The position numbers and the translations under genes are program-made. Below the pieces are notes generated by a model. The model was not told the origin of the DNA, searched no databases, and saw nothing but the letters and a program-made list of their open reading frames with translations. From Paractinoplanes toevensis (GTDB lineage: Bacteria > Actinomycetota > Actinomycetes > Mycobacteriales > Micromonosporaceae): DNA of 64,000 bases. The stretch spans positions 100,919 to 164,918 of the forward strand of contig NZ_BOQN01000067.1 of assembly GCF_018332695.1 (NCBI RefSeq), in the 5' to 3' direction. Shown here one piece after another: positions 59,495 to 64,000 of the stretch (positions within the stretch are counted from its first letter, which is position 1; each line of letters opens with the position of its first letter).

Positions 59495-59881
59495 ATGCGC
59501 GCCATGGTGATCGACGACTCCCGCGCGATGCGCATGATCCTCAAGCGCATTGTCACGAAGCTGAACTTCGATGCGGTGGAAGCAGGCGACGGCAAGGAGG
59601 CTATCGACCTGCTCGCCGACATGCCCGAGGTGCCGGATCTGGCCCTCATCGACTGGAACATGCCCAACATGAACGGGCTCGAGTTCGTCATCCACGTCCG
59701 CGCCGATCCGCGTCTGCGGGAGATGACGCTGGTCATGGTCACCACTGAGAGCGAACAGAGCCAGATCGTGCGTGCGCTCGCCGCGGGCGCCCACGAGTAC
59801 GTGATCAAGCCCTTCACCGAGGGCGCGATGATCGAAAAGCTGGCCCTGCTGGGCCTCGTCCCGACCGGAGCGAACTCATGA
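59495..59881 (+). CDS. cheY: CheY-type response regulator (first copy)
   Basis: 128 residues, receiver domain only. Acidic pair in VIDDSRAMR, phospho-Asp53 (LIDWNMPNMNG), Thr84 and Lys105 (VIKPF) are all present, as in flagellar-motor CheY. Likely binds FliM/FliN switch when phosphorylated. ATGA overlap with the CheX-like gene. Confidence 0.92.
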   Translation: MRAMVIDDSRAMRMILKRIVTKLNFDAVEAGDGKEAIDLLADMPEVPDLALIDWNMPNMNGLEFVIHVRADPRLREMTLVMVTTESEQSQIVRALAAGAHEYVIKPFTEGAMIEKLALLGLVPTGANS

Positions 59882-60366
59882 GTGTCGAAGTCGAGGTCAA
59901 TGAGGACGACCTCGCCGAGATGGTAGGACAAGTCTGGGAGTCGTACCTGGATCCGGAGGGCATCAACCCGCTGATCCCGACGTACGACGAGCACCAGCCC
60001 TCTGAGGTGCATTCCTCGGTCTCCATCAACGGTTCCTGGACCGGGCATCTGGTCTACGCCTGCTCCACCTTGGCGGCTCGTCGCGCCGCTGCCGCGTTCC
60101 TGGCCATGGAACCGGACGAGGTGAGCGAGGACGACATGTCCGACGTGCTCGGCGAACTCGCCAACATCGTCGGCGGCAACGTCAAGGCGATGCTGCCGCC
60201 CGGCGCCCTTCTCTCCCTGCCCCAGGTTGTCCTGGCTCCCGAGTCGTCGGCCCGGTATCCGAATACCGAGCGGATCGGGGGCGTCTACGGCCTCTGGGAA
60301 GACGAACCCGTGTCCATTTCCATGTGGCATAGCCGCGCGGAGAACAGTGAGGAGGACGGCGCATGA
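59878..60366 (+). CDS. CheX-like chemotaxis phosphatase
   Basis: 162 residues. CheC/CheX/FliY-fold pattern with one ExxN active motif, Glu93-Asn96, in SDVLGELANIVGGNVKAMLPPGA, as in CheX. Predicted to dephosphorylate CheY-P. An acidic N-terminus (SVEVEVNEDDLAEMV) precedes the domain. Sandwiched by ATGA overlaps between the two cheY genes. Confidence 0.85.
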   Translation: MSVEVEVNEDDLAEMVGQVWESYLDPEGINPLIPTYDEHQPSEVHSSVSINGSWTGHLVYACSTLAARRAAAAFLAMEPDEVSEDDMSDVLGELANIVGGNVKAMLPPGALLSLPQVVLAPESSARYPNTERIGGVYGLWEDEPVSISMWHSRAENSEEDGA

Positions 60367-60725
60367 AGATTCTCATCGCCGACGACAGTCGGGTCATGCG
60401 GCAGATCGTGGTCCGCACGCTGCGGCAGGCCGGCTTCGGGGACCACGATCTGATCGAGGCCACGAACGGCCGGGAAGCATTCGACATGACCAAGTCAGAG
60501 AACCCTGATCTGGTGTTGTCCGACTGGAATATGCCCGAAATGACCGGTATTGAGGTACTTCGTCAGCTTCGGGCAGCGGGTAACGCCGTGAAGTTCGGTT
60601 TTGTGACGTCGGAGAGCACGCCTGAGATGAAAGACCAGGCGGACGCTGCCGGTGCACTCTTTTTCATCGTGAAGCCCTTCTCGGCTGAGCGATTCGACGA
60701 GGTATTCGCTCCGATTTTGGGATGA
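60363..60725 (+). CDS. cheY: CheY-type response regulator (second copy)
   Basis: 120 residues, receiver domain only. IADDSRVMRQIVVRTLRQAG, phospho-Asp54 (LSDWNMPEMTG), Thr/Ser site in GFVTSES and Lys104 (IVKPF). Only moderately similar to the first copy, so the two probably have distinct partners, for example one for the motor and one as a phosphate sink or for adaptation. Confidence 0.92.
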   Translation: MKILIADDSRVMRQIVVRTLRQAGFGDHDLIEATNGREAFDMTKSENPDLVLSDWNMPEMTGIEVLRQLRAAGNAVKFGFVTSESTPEMKDQADAAGALFFIVKPFSAERFDEVFAPILG

Positions 60726-60732
60726 TTAAGAC

Positions 60733-61221
60733 ATGTCCGACGTATCGGTTCTTCCTGGCACAGTGGCCGTTCGCAACCTCTTCGAGGACCTGCTCGGCCG
60801 AGAAGTGACCGTCAGCCCCGGCGATCCGATCTCCGCTGAGGAGATCGCGACGGCGACGGTCGCGATTTTCACCGACACCGCACAGAACATCTACGGCGTC
60901 ATGGGTATGGATCTCTCCCTGTCGGCCAACGCGGGCGCCGCGCTCGGCCTGATGCCGGCCGGTGCGGCCGAGGACAGCATCGACGAGAAGAAGTTGTTCC
61001 CCAACCTCGCCGAGAACGTCTTCGAGCTCTGCAACGTGCTGACCAGCCTGCTCAACCGGGAGGGTGGCCCGCACATCAAGATGTACCAGGTGGTCTACCC
61101 CGGCGATCCGCTGCCGGCGGACGCCCGGGCGCATCTGATGGCGCTCGGCCGCCGGGTGGACCTCCTGGTCGAGGTCAACCGGTACGGCAAGGGAAAGTTC
61201 AGCCTGTCTCTCGCGCCCTGA
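60733..61221 (+). CDS. Second, divergent CheX/CheC-like protein
   Basis: 162 residues, last gene of the operon. Begins VAVRNLFEDLLGREVTVSPG, has the central strands VAIFTDTAQNIYGVMGMDLSLSANAGAALGL and a helix NLAENVFELCNVLTSLLN in which Glu98 and Asn101 are spaced exactly like the ExxN phosphatase motif of CheX. The family is not one I recognise as annotated; CheX-like fold is inferred from the motif and from position. A strong terminator follows. Confidence 0.6.
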   Translation: MSDVSVLPGTVAVRNLFEDLLGREVTVSPGDPISAEEIATATVAIFTDTAQNIYGVMGMDLSLSANAGAALGLMPAGAAEDSIDEKKLFPNLAENVFELCNVLTSLLNREGGPHIKMYQVVYPGDPLPADARAHLMALGRRVDLLVEVNRYGKGKFSLSLAP

Positions 61222-61243
61222 CAGCTCCACCAGCAGAGAATGC

Positions 61244-61283
61244 ATCGCGGGTCCGCTTCGGCGGGCCCGCGATTTCTTTTTGT
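61244..61283 (+). terminator. Rho-independent terminator of the chemotaxis operon
   Basis: A 13-bp stem (61244-61256 with 61261-61273, one G-T pair) on a TTCG loop, followed by a T-rich tail. The best terminator in the window; it separates the che operon from flgD. Confidence 0.9.
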
Positions 61284-61288
61284 TGAGC

Positions 61289-61316
61289 CTTCAGTCCGGT
61301 CAAGGAGGCGGCGGGG
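61289..61316 (+). repeat. Dispersed 28-bp repeat, copy 2
   Basis: One mismatch to 52065-52092. Here it lies between the che terminator and the flgD promoter. Function unknown. Confidence 0.7.
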
Positions 61317-61327
61317 TTGTGGACGGC

Positions 61328-61353
61328 CTAAGAAAAAATTGGGGGCCGCCGAA
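61328..61353 (+). promoter_or_regulatory. FliA-type promoter of flgD
   Basis: CTAA-N16-GCCGAA differs by one base from the CTCA-N15-17-GCCGAA pattern that I recall for Actinoplanes FliA promoters. It ends 36 bp before the flgD ATG. Confidence 0.6.
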
Positions 61354-61389
61354 GCTTAGGTCGAGCGAAGCAAACGGACAGGAGCTGTT

Positions 61390-61941
61390 ATGACCTCGCC
61401 GACCTCGGGAATATCGGGAAATTCGGGTGTTACGGGAGCAAATGCCCCAACGCCCTCGAAGAGTATCGGGGACAAGGCAAAGGACCTTGGGGACAAGGAC
61501 ACCTTCCTCAAGCTGCTCGTGGCACAGCTCAAGTATCAGGACCCCAGCAACCCGGCCGACTCGACCCAGTTCCTGGCGCAGACCGCGCAGTTCACCCAGG
61601 TCGAGAAGCTCGGCGACATCGCCGACATGCTCAAGTCACAGCGCATGATCGGCGTGAGCAGCCTGGTCGGGCACGAGGTCACCTACATGGACGAGAACGG
61701 CGGCCGGCAGACCGGCGTCGTCTCGGCGGCAAAGCTCAACGGAGACAGCGAACCGATGCTTCGGGTCGGGAACACGGATGTGCAGCTGTCCAAGGTCATG
61801 GAAGTCCAGACACTGGGTCAGGCGACCGGCGGCACCGTCGCCACCGCTGGTCCCACCGGCCTCGCCGGTATGACCAGCCCGCCTGCGCCCAAGCCGGAGG
61901 CCGACAAGGCCAAGCCGGCATCCGGTCCAGCGACCGCCTGA
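61390..61941 (+). CDS. flgD: Flagellar hook-capping protein FlgD
   Basis: 183 residues, AGGAG upstream. Conserved N-terminal export and assembly region LGDKDTFLKLLVAQLKYQDPSNPADSTQFLAQTAQFTQVEKL, then the short FlgD core (GVSSLVGHEVTYMDENGG) and a Pro/Ala/Lys-rich tail. The Ig/tudor part is shorter than in enterobacterial FlgD. Scaffolds polymerisation of the hook. Upstream of flgE as usual. Confidence 0.92.
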   Translation: MTSPTSGISGNSGVTGANAPTPSKSIGDKAKDLGDKDTFLKLLVAQLKYQDPSNPADSTQFLAQTAQFTQVEKLGDIADMLKSQRMIGVSSLVGHEVTYMDENGGRQTGVVSAAKLNGDSEPMLRVGNTDVQLSKVMEVQTLGQATGGTVATAGPTGLAGMTSPPAPKPEADKAKPASGPATA

Positions 61942-61975
61942 TCGGCCTTCCCGACTCCGCAAAGGACATCGATTC

Positions 61976-63238
61976 ATGCTGCGTTCTCTCTACTCCGGCA
62001 TCAGCGGCCTGCACGCGCACCAGCAGATGATGGACGTCACCGGTAACAACATCGCCAACGTCAACACCGTCGGCTACAAGGCGAGCACCGTGCAGTTCCA
62101 GGACACGCTCAGCCAGATGCTGGGCGCGGCCGGTGCTCCGCAGAACGGCCAGGGTGGCACCAACCCGGCCCAGGTCGGCCTCGGTGTGCGTAACGCCGGC
62201 ATCCTCTCCAACTGGGCCCAGGGCTCGCAGGAGACCACCGGCCGATCCGGCGACATGATGATCCAGGGCGACGGCTTCTTCATCACCCGCAGCGGCGGCG
62301 AAAACCTGTACACGAGGGCGGGTTCGTTCTCCTTCGACGGAAACGGCCTGCTGACCACCGCCACCGGCGAGCCGGTGCAGGGCTGGACCGCGGAGGACGG
62401 CGTGGTCAACGCCGCCGGCAAGCCGGGTGACATCACGATGCCGCTGGGCAGCACGATCCCACCCAAGGCGACCTCGACGGTCACCCTCAAGGGCAACCTG
62501 AGCAGCGACGACGTCCCGAACTCGACGGATCCCGACAACTCCGGCCTGAACTACACCACGACCATCCCGGTCAAGGTGTACGACGCGCAGGGCGCGACCC
62601 ACACGGTGACGGCGAGGTTCAGCCGGACGGCGAACGACAACGTCGCCGACACCTCGGCCTGGACGGTGGACCTCTTCGCGGAGGGCGCCGACATGACCAC
62701 CGCCACCCCGATCGGCACCACGACGATGAACTTCGAGAAGGGCAAGTCGACCGACGGCGCCGGTGTGGCGAAGGATGAGCTGACACTCGGCGACTACACC
62801 GTCGACGTCGGTGACATCACCTCGTTCTCGGGCCTCTCCGACGCACGTGTCTTCGACACCGACGGCCAATCGGCCGGCGCACTGACGTCGCTGTCGTACA
62901 CCGTCTCCGACACCGGCCAGATCATCGGCGTCTACAGCAACGGTCTGAAGCAAGTCCTCGGGCAGATCGCCATGGCGACCTTCAAGAACGTCAACGGTCT
63001 CGAGAAGACCGGTGACTCCTCGTACCGCTCGACGGTCAACTCCGGCTACGCCCAAGTGGGCCTGCCGGCCAGTGCCGGCATGGGTCAGGTCATCAGCGGC
63101 GCACTGGAGATGTCGAACGTCGACCTCGCACAGGAGTTCACCAACCTGGTCATCGCCCAGCGGGGCTTCCAGGCGAACTCCCGCGTCATCACGACCTCCG
63201 ACGAGCTCCTCCAGGAGCTCGTCAGCATGAAGCGCTAG
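61976..63238 (+). CDS. flgE: Flagellar hook protein FlgE
   Basis: 420 residues. N-terminal rod/hook motif MLRSLYSGISGLHAHQQMMDVTGNNIANVNTVGYKAS, FlgE core (MIQGDGFFITR, TRAGSFSFDGNGLLTTATGEPVQGW), D2-type middle (TIPVKVYDAQGATHTVTARFSR), and C-terminal helix GALEMSNVDLAQEFTNLVIAQRGFQANSRVITTSDELLQELVSMKR. Builds the hook that joins motor and filament. A strong hairpin follows. Confidence 0.95.
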   Translation: MLRSLYSGISGLHAHQQMMDVTGNNIANVNTVGYKASTVQFQDTLSQMLGAAGAPQNGQGGTNPAQVGLGVRNAGILSNWAQGSQETTGRSGDMMIQGDGFFITRSGGENLYTRAGSFSFDGNGLLTTATGEPVQGWTAEDGVVNAAGKPGDITMPLGSTIPPKATSTVTLKGNLSSDDVPNSTDPDNSGLNYTTTIPVKVYDAQGATHTVTARFSRTANDNVADTSAWTVDLFAEGADMTTATPIGTTTMNFEKGKSTDGAGVAKDELTLGDYTVDVGDITSFSGLSDARVFDTDGQSAGALTSLSYTVSDTGQIIGVYSNGLKQVLGQIAMATFKNVNGLEKTGDSSYRSTVNSGYAQVGLPASAGMGQVISGALEMSNVDLAQEFTNLVIAQRGFQANSRVITTSDELLQELVSMKR

Positions 63239-63263
63239 CACCACCAGCAGTAGTCCGGCCGGC

Positions 63264-63306
63264 GGCCGGGACGGGCACTCACGTGCCTGTCCCGGCCGTC
63301 CGTTTT
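63264..63306 (+). terminator. Rho-independent terminator after flgE
   Basis: A 15-bp stem (63264-63278 with 63283-63297, one G-T pair) with a 4-nt loop, followed shortly by five T residues. Confidence 0.88.
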
Positions 63307-63344
63307 TAGCCGAACGGCTGCACCCGTAGTGCGACCGGTTGGAT

Positions 63345-63371
63345 CTCATCAGCAACCGTCAAGTCGCCGAA
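63345..63371 (+). promoter_or_regulatory. FliA-type promoter of flbD-motA
   Basis: CTCA (63345-63348), 17 bases, GCCGAA (63366-63371): an exact match to the CTCA-N15-17-GCCGAA pattern I recall for Actinoplanes FliA. It lies downstream of the flgE terminator and 70 bp before flbD. Confidence 0.7.
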
Positions 63372-63441
63372 GTTACATGTGAAAGCGGGCCACGGACGGC
63401 CTACCAGCCAGGACCACACCACCACCCAAGGACGGATGTAA

Positions 63442-63726
63442 GTGATCCTCGTAACTCGCCTAAACGGTGCCGTGTTCGCCCTGAATCCGGACCTGATCGA
63501 GCGTGTGGAATGCACGCCCGACACGGTCGTAACGCTGGTCGACGGCACCAAGTACATCGTCGCCGAGTCCGTGCCCGAGTTCATCGACTCGGTTCGCCAC
63601 TACCGCGCCTCGCTTATCGCCCAAGCGAGTCGCCTAGAGGCTGAGCCTGCGCCAGTTGCCATGTCGTCCACGGACGACCAAGACCACGACGCCAAGGTGC
63701 TTCCGCTGCACCGGAAGGAACGCTGA
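63442..63726 (+). CDS. flbD: FlbD-family flagellar protein
   Basis: 94 residues, GTG start. The first about 60 residues match the short FlbD family of Gram-positive fla operons (MILVTRLNGAVFALNPDLIERVECTPDTVVTLVDGTKYIVAES), followed by a charged tail. Not the Caulobacter transcription factor of the same name. Role unclear but it typically precedes motA. TGATG overlap with motA. Confidence 0.88.
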   Translation: MILVTRLNGAVFALNPDLIERVECTPDTVVTLVDGTKYIVAESVPEFIDSVRHYRASLIAQASRLEAEPAPVAMSSTDDQDHDAKVLPLHRKER

Positions 63727-64000
63727 TGGACATCTCAACCATCGTCGGTGTAGTTGTTTCACTGATCATCGTCTTCACCGTTCAGATCCTCGAGGGCGGC
63801 TCACCGGCCTCCATCATCCTGATCCCCTCGATGCTGCTGGTGTTCGGCGGCGCGTTCATGGCCGGTATGGCCGGTGGTGTGCTGAAGGACGCGACCGGCG
63901 CCGGCAAGCAGCTCCAGAAGGCGTTCCTGGCCAAGGTCACCCCGCCGACTCAGCTGGTCGAGAACGTCGTGAAGCTGGCCGAGCGGGCCCGCCGCGAGGG
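63726..64000 (+). CDS. motA: Flagellar motor stator protein MotA (partial)
   Basis: Runs off the right edge; 91 complete codons are visible. MDISTIVGVVVSLIIVFTVQILEGGSPASIILIPSMLLVFGGAFMAGMAGG holds the first two membrane spans of MotA, with the cytoplasmic loop VVKLAERARREG beginning at the window end. Stator component that couples ion flow to rotation with MotB. Confidence 0.93.
   Translation, partial: MDISTIVGVVVSLIIVFTVQILEGGSPASIILIPSMLLVFGGAFMAGMAGGVLKDATGAGKQLQKAFLAKVTPPTQLVENVVKLAERARRE

Noticed and set aside
61318..61392. 23-codon ORF after the second 28-bp repeat, starting with GTG at 61319
   Set aside because: It spans the FliA-type promoter of flgD and has no counterpart after the first repeat copy.

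Overview
The window is a high-GC actinobacterial chromosome segment. The gene set points to Actinoplanes or a close Micromonosporaceae relative: mycothiol synthase, GlnR, an HbhA-like protein with its usual partners, many GTG starts, and above all a complete chemotaxis operon running into flagellar hook and motor genes. The last trait is rare in high-GC actinobacteria but fits genera with flagellated spores. No tRNA, rRNA, CRISPR array, prophage or insertion sequence was seen.

Layout. 1-5.3 kb: a giant LPXTG-type surface protein with about 12 tandem Ig-like repeats. 5.3-13.5 kb: GNAT acetyltransferase, GlpD, DUF4031, an HD-type protein, and FUSC, PrsW, GroES-like and AI-2E-family proteins. 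13.5-17 kb: sulfurtransferase sseA plus DUF1416 behind a short Cys-rich leader peptide, an LmeA-like lipid-binding protein and a membrane protein. 17-25.7 kb: nutrient and redox hub with glnR, mshD, two universal-stress-type proteins (one fused to an MFS transporter) and pstSCAB behind a PHO-box-like repeat. 25.7-30.3 kb: Nudix hydrolase and a small sugar locus (Gfo/Idh, LacI, GH13). 30.3-34.5 kb: a decayed HTH gene, the Pit phosphate transporter with its DUF47 partner behind a second PHO-like box, a degenerate phosphodiesterase-like protein and an ECF41 sigma factor. 34.5-45.2 kb: housekeeping genes including a DinG-like helicase, nitrobindin, a Nur-like Fur protein, YgfZ, BKACE, asparaginase, and the XRE-HbhA-DUF2516 block. 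45.2-52.6 kb: secreted PKD protein, EI24 protein, LacI plus GH1 beta-glucosidase, a mycothiol-type DinB-like protein, MurB and a secreted CAP-domain protein. 52.9-61.2 kb: response regulator, cheA, cheW, an unknown protein, cheB, cheR, cheY, a CheX-like phosphatase, a second cheY and a second CheX-like protein. 61.4-64 kb: flgD, flgE, flbD and the start of motA.

Regulation read from the sequence. At least 22 genes carry a TANNNT hexamer ending 6-9 nt before the start codon, the arrangement expected for leaderless transcripts; this helped choose starts. PHO-like direct repeats precede pstS and the DUF47-pit operon, a GlnR-like half box precedes glnR, and CTCA-N17-GCCGAA and a near match (FliA-type) precede flbD-motA and flgD. 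The LacI/GH1 pair and the XRE gene have palindromic candidate operators.

The most interesting items are the unrecognised protein inside the chemotaxis operon, the second CheX-like protein, the Cys-codon leader peptide, the G-rich strand-skewed locus between mshD and the stress protein, and a 28-bp dispersed repeat found after murB and just before flgD.
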